Assembly (NCBI GenBank): GCA_963969395.1
Contig: OZ017804.1
Span: forward strand, 17,050,001 to 17,114,000
Source: Pseudoscleropodium purum
Taxonomy: Eukaryota > Streptophyta > Bryopsida > Hypnales > Brachytheciaceae
Direction of reading: 5' to 3'
DNA: 64,000 bases
The notes below the pieces were generated by a model. It worked only from the letters and a program-made list of their open reading frames with translations. It ran no database searches and was not told the DNA's origin. A program made the translations under genes and the position numbers. Of the stretch, positions 10,831 to 20,572 are shown one piece after another (the first letter of the stretch is position 1; every line of letters begins with the position of its first letter).

Positions 10831-13220
10831 GAGCATCCTATGAGGCCGATATTACTCAAAAAGAGCAGTAACATTTCCAAAAAAAAACAGCCTAATAATC
10901 ACTGCTAAATGAGGATCAATGTAATTGATTTATCATTTTTTTTATTTTTAATGTAAACCCTAAATCCTATACCCTAATTACCCTAAACCATTTCTTTTCT
11001 CCCCTAAATTGTTTTACGAATGAGGGGAATGTGGTTAAGTTGAATATGTTTGTATTATTTACTCATATTAACCTTCTAAATAGGTTTTGAGAAGATTTGA
11101 AGATGGTGGGGATTTTTTTAAAGTTCATTAGGAAATCAAATGTTTTGCAGAAATAGTCAATTTCTTTTTCATTGTAAGCAAATGAAATTTTTTAAAAAGG
11201 CCCCAATACATAATTAGAATAACAATTTAATGGATTTCAACCTCATGATATTTAATGAAAGGTTGTGATTTCTAATTAGAAGTGCATCACGATCTTCAAA
11301 TGAGCATCGAGTCTTTCATATTTTTTAATGAAATTTTGATTAGATTTGAAAACAAAGAAAAAGAATCAATATTTAACTTTCAAATCATATATGGCTATAT
11401 TTTTCCTTAAAAACATAGAAAAATTTGTTACTTGAGTTGGTTGAGTAGAATACATTATACATGATTACATGTGCTATATTTATTTTGAAGGATAATTCCA
11501 ATATTCTTATTTAAGATGTTTTTAAATATTAATTTTAAAAAAGACGGTTCATTGTTTAAAGATCTAAAAAATTGACAAACATAATTTCTATTATAAATAG
11601 GAATTGAATTCGGAATTCAAATTTTGAAATGATTCAAATGAACAAGATATTGATTATAAAATATTTCTTCGTTTGAGTTTTCAAAATGAATTCACGAAAC
11701 AATTGCAAACTTTTGAACTTAGGTATATGATATTGTTTTCAGTTTGTACTTTGTAGAGTATAATATTTCAATTTTAATCCTAAATAAATGAAAAACTCCA
11801 TATAAATGAAATGTTTCTATGTACTGCACAAAGATTTCTACCAATTACTATGATAATTAAATACATTGTTACATTTCATAAAATATTCTACATAGAAAGA
11901 AAAAATCATTTTAGTTTTCAATCATGATAAACAATGTCTTCTACTTTTTTTGTTATATGTTCATTTTGTATAACGTGTACATTGTACAATCTTTGAGAGC
12001 AAGGTAGTTCATTTTTGACTCTCATTGAAATAGAAAATATATTTGTGTTTGGATTTTGAAATCATTATGTATTCTACGGTCTTGCAAGAATGCATCTTGT
12101 TCCTTTCTTTGAATCCTTTTGATATTTTCTTTTTGTCGTTGCTTTCTCGTAGGGCTCTTGTTTTCTTGTTCTCTTCATTTGACCAACCTATTTGACTTGG
12201 CTCTTAGTTTTTTGTTTTTTTTAATGCAATGGTTTATGCATATGTTATAAAAAATATATATTATTTATTTAAAATTAATATATTGATGAACAAACGCATA
12301 AAGGCATTCAATGCTTTCACATTTAAAGTTATAAATCTATCATAAATCACTCTTGCAAATTTGAATGATTCAATCGAAAATTTGAAAATGTAATTACAAG
12401 AGCTTTCAATTCAATCAATTGCATAAATCATAAATGTTGAAATGCAACTCATATGAGTTTAGCATCTATGAAGATTAATTCATGCCATCCACATGCAATT
12501 TTCCAATTTAATAAAATGCAATTGAGTACTTCAATTTCTTTCTCTTCAATTCTCCAAGTAACATTCACTTCATATCTTTCTCTATTTGTTTATTTAATTT
12601 TTGGGAACAAATGGAGAAACCATCTTTGTTTATATTTGCACATGCACTCTTATTTGATTGATGAAGAATAGATCTATGAAATATATAATCATTGATTTGT
12701 TCATGTTGATTTATCTAATATATTTTATATATGTATATATATTTATATATATATATATATCATTAAAGGAGTATGGAAGACAAGATTGACAGATTGTGTT
12801 CGAATGTTGTTGATTTTGAAATGATTTAGTACTATATCATTTATAAGAATATTATAATAGTGTTATGTTATAATATTCCTAAAACAATTGCAACAAATAT
12901 TAAATACATGCTAAGTTAGGTTTGTTAGCCTACCAATTGTTCATTAATAGACATAATTGAGTAGCCTCCTTAAATGAAACATTCAATATCTAATATCTTA
13001 CAATCCAAATGGTGGATTTGTCTAAAATTTTTTCCACATCTTTTCCAACTAATTTACTACAAGATCCTATAGTTACATATGCCCAAAAGTATTTTTCTTC
13101 TAAGACTTGGTATTTGCATTACTAATTGCAGTTTTGAAGTGCTTTTAGGGAAAAGAACTTTAGGGGTTAAACATCTATACCGTGAGATTTTGAAAAAAGA
13201 ACAATTTGCTTCATTGGGGA
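10831..13220. repeat. AT-rich filler module, nested-element copy
   Basis: This 2.4-kb stretch is the inverted, near-identical counterpart of 20571-23255 in the giant element, apart from the MITE present only there. No convincing gene is seen. A 72-codon frame at 12453-12671 recurs at 21114-21332 with few changes, but the two copies are so alike throughout that this says little about coding. The last 200 bases (about 12980-13170) resemble the end of the TTAA-type repeat at 45640-45822. The 5' UTR or promoter of the neighbouring module could lie here. Confidence 0.75.
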
Positions 13221-13614
13221 TAACTATAAGTCCATGCTCTTTTTCGATAGCCAAAACACACTTGCAAGGACTTGGACATTTAGCGGTTTACTAAGTGATT
13301 AGACGTCAACTAATTCAATTTAATAGTAGAATTTTTATTCAACTACCTTCTTATAATTGCTTTATACACAATGCAACGTGAATATTTGGGTACTTATATT
13401 AAACGTCGCAATCCTTTCGTGAATTTTTGCACATTTTAGCTCATATCTTTGTACAAAAATATCATTTACCAAGAATTCATAAATTTGGTCATAAAGGAAG
13501 GTACCTTTTTTAATTTCAAATTTTACATTGAATGAATGAAAAGTTAGTTGGACTATACAGTGTCATGAAGACATTTGTTTATCGTGCAAAATATGGACGT
13601 CGAAGTGCTTCAGG

Positions 13615-13925
13615 GTGAAACCGCCCTGTTCGCCCTCGTACCCGTCCGCCCTGTCCGCCCCGTCCGATCCGATACCTGTCTCCCGTCCACCCCGTCCGCC
13701 CCGATACCCGTCCGCTCCGAAACCCGTCCGCCTTGTCCGTCCGATCCGGCGTCCGCCCTGTCCGTCCCGTCCGCCCCGATATCCGTCCGCCCTGATACGG
13801 CCGTTCGCCCCGGACCGTCCGATTGGGCGGACGGGGCTTTAGGGTTTTAGGGAGGCGGACGGCCGATCCGTCCGCCACCCCCGGCCCGTCTGATCGGGCG
13901 GACGGTTTAGGGCCGTCCGCATTGT
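13615..13925. repeat. GTCCGCC array upstream of kinase copy B
   Basis: Dense CCCGTCCGCC, GTCCGATCC and CCGCCCCG words occur here. The part near 13800-13925 matches, inverted, the array of the giant element that the nested insertion split (6340-6444 plus 16081-16155). Open frames through the array are Pro/Arg/Ser repeats and are not counted as genes. Confidence 0.75.
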
Positions 13926-14114
13926 CACTTTGCTTTGCCCCTTGTGAATGCAAGGTGGAGTGAAGAGCTTGGTGATTCATCCTCCATTGGCTCCTTTCCG
14001 AGGCAAGGCAAGAGTGGTTTATTGGGGCCCCCTTGTTGCCAATTTTTTTAATACTTGCGCGTGAATTCACATTTAAATTAGAAAATTTCATCTATATCAG
14101 TTTCATTTGTTACG

Positions 14115-15586
14115 ATGACGAAGGGGAAGAAGAAGGTTGCGAAGCTTAAACATGGAGAGGGACCATCAAACTTGGAGGTAGCTCGCCAAAGTCCTTCGGA
14201 GGATTGCAAAAAATTCATAATCGAGTGCATCGTTCAATTTTATGAATCGGAAACAACATTGTCTTTAGACAATAAGTACATCAGATATCAAGAGGAGTGC
14301 GTGTCTAAATTCAAGGTAGACATGACACAGATGTTGTTGGATGCATTGAATGTGGCAAAGTGGCATGACGAAATGCATAAAACGTACTTCACCAAATATT
14401 TGGAGAACAAGGTTCATGACGCTTTGTGGAATTCCAAAGTCATTTTGGTTAAATATGGTAAGGAATATCAACCCAATGACGCACAGTTTGAAGAAGTGAT
14501 TCTGAAAGCGGACTTATTTAGGGGGCGATGTGCTCCATTCGCCAAAACGCACAATCGAGTTGGTTCAATTGGTTGGTGGAAAAGCAATGATGGAGTTGCA
14601 GAAGCGGAAAGGAACAAACAGCACTTCATAGCACTTCCAGATACAGCACGCGTGATTGCTGTTGATGATAGAACGATGAGAGGTGGATATGCAATGATTC
14701 GAAAGGTCCGTATTGAAGGATGTCCAAGAATACTTCCTTATTGGGAGTTTGCGGCGAAGAAATCCATTCACCACCAAACTCGACCCGATCTTGCAAAGTT
14801 AGAACGTCAAAACGAATCAATGGCTGTTCGAATTCCACACACGGGTGTGATACGGTTTGCTGCGGTGCACGGAACGACGTGTGAAGGTTATGCGTATTGG
14901 TGGAACGGTGGAACTCTTCGACAAATGTTGAATATGGATAAGGACTTTCCAGACAACATTCAAATCCGTTTGATGTATACGAATCCAACCGAAGAGGAGG
15001 TTGTAAAAGCGCACCATTTAGGACGATATCGGAAAAAGCGCACGGAGTTGACATAGGTGTTTATGCATATAATGTATGCAGTGCATCTTGCTGGACATTT
15101 GCACAATGATCTTTCTCCGGATAACATCTTGTTGCATTTTCCAGAGGATGAGTCACATGTGTACATTGGAGTTTAGCTTCTCAGCCAATGAAGTTTTTGT
15201 ACACATTCACATCAGCAAATGAGATGAAACAAACTTTGCAGAGGAGATGGTGGGTGGATCCACGTATTGCATATTTGCATAAAGCAGGTGCAGATGTAGA
15301 AGTCATTCCGATGTATTCACGTAAGTCGGAAGAGTATGTCATTCGAAAAATTGCTCGACGGATGAATGGAAACAACATGTCAGAGGCGTATTTCAACGTG
15401 CTACTTAAAACACCTAGTACGATACAATTTGCCTTTCATGACTTTGCAAAAATGTTTTATGCTTACTTGAAGCGCATTTCTTCGAAGACTGATGATGAAA
15501 ATACTAGTTTGGCCCATGTGATTACGCGATTTTCTAATACATATCGTTGGCCGATGCCAGATGAACATTTCCGCCATTTATATTAG
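14115..15586 (+). pseudogene. Kinase-like passenger gene of the nested element, copy B
   Basis: This is the second copy of the kinase-like gene, pointing toward the left-type terminus at 16080. The first 313 codons are open, starting MTKGKKKVAKLKHGEGPSNL. They include GGYAMIRKVRI with a candidate ATP-binding lysine near residue 197, and GYAYWWNGGTLRQML near 258-272. A TAG at 15054-15056 stands where copy A has Trp. The frame continues with the catalytic loop HNDLSPDNILLHF (Asp near 332, Asn near 337), here with the canonical HxD histidine. A 22-bp loss near 15173 then removes the DWG motif and shifts the frame. The remainder, MKFLYTFTSANEMKQTL to MPDEHFRHLY, is open at 15188-15586. Total length is 22 bp less than copy A, so this is the net length difference between the copies. 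Confidence 0.75.
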
Positions 15587-16080
15587 ATTGGTAGTGCAGA
15601 AATAGTAGTTGAATAGGTTATATAGGCATTAAAAATTAGTTAGAAATATAGAATTGGAATGAAAAAAATTATATGTGCAATTAGCCAAATGTGCACAATG
15701 TATGGTATTCTATATTAAATTCAATATATTTTGCCCATATTGATTATGTTTGTATTTGTGTTGATCTTGATTTTTTAAATAGTATATATATATATTTGAA
15801 GTCACAAATTTTTTTAGTTTGCCTTCTGAAAATGAACTGAAATTTTTTCATAGTTTCAAGACTATCATGGACTCATGGTCAAACTTTATAATCTTTCAAC
15901 TTATAAGAGACATTGTTTTAATAACAAATCGCGAACCATTGCACTTCATTTAACATTTAATTGTTTAAAGACCGTTAAAGCGGGCGGGGCAGACGGGGCG
16001 GATGGGGTGACAGGCGGACGGGGCGGTCCCTGCGGACGCTGTGGACACAGCGTCCGCGTCTGGACGTCGTGTCAACCTTC
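15587..16080. other. 3' flank of kinase copy B and left-type terminus of the nested element
   Basis: An AT-rich flank, homologous and inverted relative to 4263-4658, is followed by a GC-rich array (15975-16070) that ends in GACGTCGTGTCAACCTTC. The terminus matches the left end of the giant element except for two changes in the last nine bases. Confidence 0.75.
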
Positions 16081-16088
16081 ACCCCATC
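16081..16088. repeat. Right target site duplication of the nested element
   Basis: ACCCCATC differs from the left duplication GCCCCATC (6437-6444) only at the first base. Confidence 0.7.
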
Positions 16089-16757
16089 GGACGGGCCGCG
16101 GCTGGCGGACGCATCGGCCGTCCGCCTCCCCGAAACCCTACAGCCCCGTCCGCCCGATTTGATTTATTTTCCATATTTGAAAATAGAATCTAAAGAAGAA
16201 CCACTAATTGTCTAATTTGGGCATTTCTTCATACCAATAAGAAATCATTTTAGTTTTTAGCAATCGTTGAATGAAAAATTAAAAAAATTCAAATATTCAA
16301 ATCATTCAATCTTTTATAAATTAATTAGAAATACATTTATACCATTTACGAGTTTCTAAATGTAAGAAACACACAACAATAATTTCAAAATACACACCAT
16401 GCTAGTACATATTTAACCTCGAACGCTAAATTCAAAAATAGACATAATATGGCTCTTATAAAGTTACATTTCTTCTTCATATTTTTATTATTTATCAAAG
16501 TCGTTTATAGCCTTATACATCAACGCTATTATAAAATAATACAATGATGTCTTCAACAATATGCTTGCCTACATACATACTTGGTGTACACTATTACACA
16601 ATACTTTTTGAAAAAGTGAACAAAATTGTTGTTCAAAATTGTTCTATTCATTTAAAATTTTGTACTACTTCTACCAATCTAGTGCTCTATACTTGTCGTG
16701 AGAGTAAAAATGAGAAAATCGAGCAAATACATGCTTACTATATACTTGCATGTTTTT

Positions 16758-18021
16758 TTATTCGGAATCTGAATCGGACTCAAATTCTTGACCGCTGCCT
16801 CTTCTTTGTACTCCAATGAACGGACCACCTCCGTAGTTTCTGTAATATCCACTCGGTGCACCTCCTTGTCCATAATTTGAACCTCCAAAAGTAAGAGGAG
16901 GAATCGGAGTAGTAGGCTTTGATCCTCTTTCATTTGAAGCCCCATAATAAGAGGCCCCATGATGCCCATATGAATCACTTTTAGTTGATCCCGGATAGTA
17001 TTGGGCGCTTCCGTGAAGAGAGCAACTATACTACGGGGTTACATGGCTTCCTCCACTATCTTCGGAGCCCACTTGAGTGGGCGTCGTATAATATGAACCA
17101 GATTCACTAGACCTACCATAGTGCGTGTTGCCATAGCTACCTGCTCCACCTTGAGAGCCAATTTCAGGGGGAGTGCCATAATGAGAATCAACTGCACTTG
17201 AACCACCATAATGCGTGGATCCATAGCTCCCTCTTCCACCTTCATATTTATTTTGAGGATCGTAATCAGAGTATGAACCACCTCTTCCTTGTTCAGATCC
17301 TCACGTTCCACGTTCACGTTTGTAGGACCCACCATGCCTATCTTGCCATCCACGATCTTGAAGTCTTCTGCGTGTTGCCTCTTGCATTTGTTGTTCGAAT
17401 TCAATTCGTTCTCGTTCTTCTACTTGCGCGTGCCTAACTCCAAATGTGACAGGCGCTTACATATCATCGTCATCATCGTCATCTATCCACGCATCTTCAG
17501 CATCTTGTAGAACAACTGAAGGTTGTTGTAGATAACCTCGATTGGACCACTTTGGCATGCAATCGTTTGCACCCCTCCACTGTGTATCTTTAAACGGCAT
17601 CCGTACGTGTATAGTTCTCCACATTGCGACTTGTAGCGGCATGCCAGTCCACGTCCTTGTGGAGTACAATCTCTGCCCAAACCATTGCCATAACATTATA
17701 ATTCATTATATTTGGTTTGACGCTTTTAATGCCAAGAACTCGATGCACTTGTGTGTATCGTTGTTTGAAGTGCTCACTTTGGTACGTAGACATTTGTCCT
17801 TCCCAACGTGGCGCTTGGTGCTCTACACGTTCACGTCGCCAAAGTTTTTGAATGTGAATCATTTTCACATACTTCTTGCACATTGAGCAATCCCACACTC
17901 TTGTTGGTTCCTCTTCCCATCCCGGTTCACCCACGCACAATGGATCGGCCCAAGCATCCCAATCGAACAATTGGGGTCTTCCCTTTCGACTACTTTTTTT
18001 GGGTGTTCTATCTTTCGGCAT
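16758..18021 (-). pseudogene. Zinc-finger-like protein with Gly/Tyr/Ser-rich tail
   Basis: The ATG is at 18021 (MPKDRTPKKSSRKGRPQ). The N-terminal part has an acidic, Trp-rich segment followed by WDCSMCKKYVKMIHIQKLW; the pattern C-x2-C, then His at 56 and 68, looks like a small zinc site. The same motif occurs in the RING-type gene at 23731. A one-base frameshift falls between about 17590 and 17690. The second frame runs from 17696 to the stop at 16758-16760, with three in-frame stops (17457-17459, one near 17301, one near 17037), each explained by one C-to-T change in a CAA, CGA or CAG codon. That frame has an Asp run (WIDDDDDDDM), a charged segment (IEFEQQMQEATRRRLQDRGW), then about 170 residues of low complexity such as GRGSYGSTHYGGSS, AGSYGNTHYGRSSESGSYY and GYYRNYGGG, ending ESDSDSE. 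The tail resembles prion-like RNA-binding protein regions; function is unknown. Confidence 0.6.
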
Positions 18022-18199
18022 GATGAAACCGAAGCAAAGAGAATGAAACAATTAGAAAGCTTAAGAACCAAAATTTTGATTTAATGAATTAATTAAAATT
18101 TTACAAGCGTGAACTTTGTAAAAATTTGTAACAATGTCACAACAATCATTCACTCAAAGCGGAGGGGGCACGCAGAGCTCCCAAGACATTGGTCCGCCC

Positions 18200-18412
18200 A
18201 CTCCAAAAGAGAACGATTGTTCGGAATGAGCCGTCCGCCTCCTCATATATATCTGCAGACGCTCCGAGGCAGACGTCCAGATCATGCGGACCACATCAGT
18301 CCACGTGTCAATCGGACGCTTGTAACCGGGCGGACGAGTATCGGGGCGGACAAGGCAGACGGAGGACGGGGCGGACATGGCGGACGCCGGATCGGGTAGA
18401 GAGGAGCGCACT
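18200..18412. repeat. GTCCGCC/GGCGGAC array
   Basis: GTCCGCC and GGCGGAC words cluster at the upstream border of the Gly/Tyr/Ser-rich gene. Confidence 0.65.
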
Positions 18413-20400
18413 TTAGGAACACACGGGGTGTTTGGCTGCAACTGTTTGTTGTATACTCGGTGTCTTCTTCAATCTTCAGTCTTCAAACGGTGCTCGTTAG
18501 CCTATCCTGTGTAGGCTCTAGATAGGTATAAGGGTCAAGGAAGGGATAAGAAACCACGAGATACGGGACGGGTAAAACGGGACAGTAGACACGAGCTACT
18601 GTCCGAATGATGGGATCCTAAACTTCAAATTCACGGTCTGCTAGCCAAAACTTCAGACCATGAGAACAAGCAAGTCTCGACCATGTAGGCCATTAACCCC
18701 ACTTCGTCACCACGATAATAAATGGGGTTGAGTCTTGGTTTTACCCAGACCGCCCGCAACCAGGGTTACAAAGCAAAAGGAAATAAAAGACAACGAGCCT
18801 CTAAATCAGGCTAGGAATAACAAAGCCACATCCCACACATACATATTAAAAAATCCAAAACATTCCTCTTCAAGTCTTCAATCTTCAAGTCTTCATGTTT
18901 TGATAAAAACAATGAGAAATCTTCAAAGCCGTACTCTAAAGTAGCTGCGGCCTTTTATCTAGTGCCACAGATGGCTCACAACTCCAAATGCTAAGTGAAA
19001 TAGCACTTTGGAAAGCTAACTCAGTAACCTAACACCTCTTTAAATTTCACTTTATTCTAAACTACTGTCCAAAAGTTATAGGCAAACAAAGTGGTAGCTC
19101 TTCTCCTCCTTGCCAACCAACCACTGCCTCTTCAAACTTCTTATAACTTTTGATTTACAAACCCTGAACACAAGTGTGATAGCAATTTGAAAAGCTAACA
19201 CATCCGGCTACAATATGTGAAAATTTCACTAAGAACTAAAACTTTGTCCATAAGTTACAGCCCAACAAAATCTCGGTCTCCTATTTTGAGAATCCACTCA
19301 ACCTCATAAAATTTTCAAAAGAAATCCTTATACTGACCGAAGGTTATGGCCCTCCAAAGTTTCAGCCTTGCTCTTCACAAGTGGCAGTCAACCTCCAAGT
19401 CATCACATCTCCATAACTTCTTCCTCCAAACTCCAAATCTTAAGTTTAATGACTCTTTGGAAAGCTAAGATTAAGATAAACATGCTTCCAAAGTCCCTTT
19501 GCAAGTTGATGGACTGAACGTCAGCTATGGCTTGACAAAGTCTCAGCCTTTCTTCATGAAAGGCACTAAAACTCCTCAAATTCAAACGCTCATAACTTTT
19601 TCATCCTAACTCCAAATCAAACTTGCAAATTCATTTTAGAAAGGCAATTTTACAAGGAACAATCTCACTAAATTTCATTACCAAAGGCCTCATACAATGG
19701 GAGATATCACTCCTCGAAGTTTCGAATTTTCTTTTCCACTCAAGTTTCTCTATTCACTCCTACACACACACACCAAAAAGAATCTCTCCACACTCTCCTA
19801 CACCCCCATTTCAAGCAAGGAGGTGGGGCACATCAGCCCATACTCCTCTCCTTTCAAGCCCCACCAAAGATGCCCCTTTCTTTTCACTTATTTTTTAATT
19901 TTTCAAATCCACCTAATCCCTTAATAATTTTATTTAAATGGAAATGTAAAAACACATGAGCCTTCCAATCAACTAGATAAGTAAAATTAAATGAACAAAC
20001 CTAATAAAAAAAATCACTAAAGAGTAGCCACGTGCCTTTATGGGTATAAAAGTGTTGAAATTCATCCTCCAGTCGCCAAGTCGCGGACTTGGTTGGCTGG
20101 AGAAGCGGTGGTCTTTGGTCGCCTGCCGGTCCGGGTTCGAATCCAATTGGACCCGTCGAGCGGCTTGGGTGGCCTACGGCTTGGCAAGCTAGTGAGGCAG
20201 AAAATTGAACCAGCCAATCCGCCATCTATCCCCCCTGAGCTGTGCCTGTGACAAGACGGTGCAACATCCGAATGCTAACGGGCGCTTCGTTGCATCAAAC
20301 CGTGGTTCTCACCACGACCAACTCCTTTTATCTCAACTCCTTGTTTATTGAAACTCAAACACACAAAGCTTAGTAGATGTATTTACATGATGGAAGAATT
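18413..20400. other. Repeat-bearing module, probably an old retroelement insertion
   Basis: No reading frame is supported. From about 18960 to 19700 a degenerate unit recurs roughly four times, with cores CATAACTT, AACTCCAAATC and CTTTGGAAAGCTAA near 18979, 19150, 19425 and 19605. Base composition is less AT-rich than the filler. The stretch lies between two GTCCGCC arrays like the other modules. A SINE-like sequence sits at its right end. It may be a decayed LTR retrotransposon, but I found no clear LTR pair, primer site or protein remnants. Confidence 0.4.
20075..20335 (+). mobile_element. tRNA-derived SINE
   Basis: A perfect RNA polymerase III B box, GGTTCGAATCC, is at 20134-20144. A loose A-box-like TTGGTTGGCTGG at 20089-20100 lies 34 bases upstream, the right spacing for a tRNA-type promoter. 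The sequence does not fold into a complete tRNA in my reading, and about 190 bp of unrelated body follow, ending near a T-rich stretch at 20328-20345. Exact ends and target duplications are not resolved. Confidence 0.55.
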
Positions 20401-20404
20401 TCCA

Positions 20405-20545
20405 TCAGGACACCAGGCAGACGGAGGACAGGGCGGACAGAGGACAGGCGGACGAATATTGCGGCGGAAGGGGCAGACAGGGCGGACGGAGAACGGGGCG
20501 GACGGGTATCGAGGCAGACGGGGTGGACAAGGCGGACTACTCACC
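20405..20545. repeat. GGCGGAC array
   Basis: Repeats of GGCAGACGGGG, GGCGGACGG and GGACAGGGCGGAC mark the left border of the filler module. Confidence 0.65.
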
Positions 20546-20572
20546 TTAAACCCTAAACCCTAAACCCAATGA
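20546..20572. repeat. Short telomere-like tract
   Basis: Three consecutive AAACCCT units follow the GC array directly. The plant telomere unit is TTTAGGG, but such interstitial tracts are also common in plant promoters and repeats. Confidence 0.6.

Larger units (their letters stand above)
6445..16080 (-). mobile_element. Nested hAT element with transposase and kinase-like gene, 9.6 kb
   Basis: The left side has CAGGGTTGA (6445-6453) and the right side the decayed inverse TCAACCTTC (16072-16080), bounded by an 8-bp duplication with one mismatch. Its ends are of the same two types as the giant element but in reverse order, so it is inserted backward. From its own left end at 16080 it has the kinase-like gene, a GTCCGCC array, an AT-rich filler, another array, and a hAT transposase running toward the right-type end at 6445. 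Deleting it and one duplication joins 6436-6444 to 16089 into sequence collinear with its own internal array near 13800-13920. That independently supports the insertion model. Confidence 0.85.

Noticed and set aside
10420..10880. Several overlapping open frames on both strands rich in Pro, Arg, Gly and Ala
   Set aside because: They only read through the GTCCGCC/GGCGGAC array, which lacks stops in many frames. The same happens at 6225-6616, 13575-13850, 18109-18441, 22175-22477, 23213-23545 and 27410-27712.
12453..12671. A 72-codon frame repeated at 21114-21332 with few changes
   Set aside because: The two filler copies are near-identical over their whole length, so conservation of this frame is not evidence of coding. 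It has no recognisable motif.
17039..17404. A 121-codon minus-strand frame beginning with Asn and Lys-rich residues
   Set aside because: It overlaps the Gly/Tyr/Ser-rich frame, which continues the upstream acidic and charged frame and has clear internal repeats. The overlapping frame is a shadow.
18755..18775. CAGGGTT at about 18761 as a possible further element end
   Set aside because: It continues ACAAAGC, not GAxxxG as in the family ends, and no matching end or duplication was found.
20080..20150. A tRNA gene at the perfect B box
   Set aside because: The flanking sequence does not provide a matching acceptor stem and the A box is weak. A tRNA-derived SINE explains it better.
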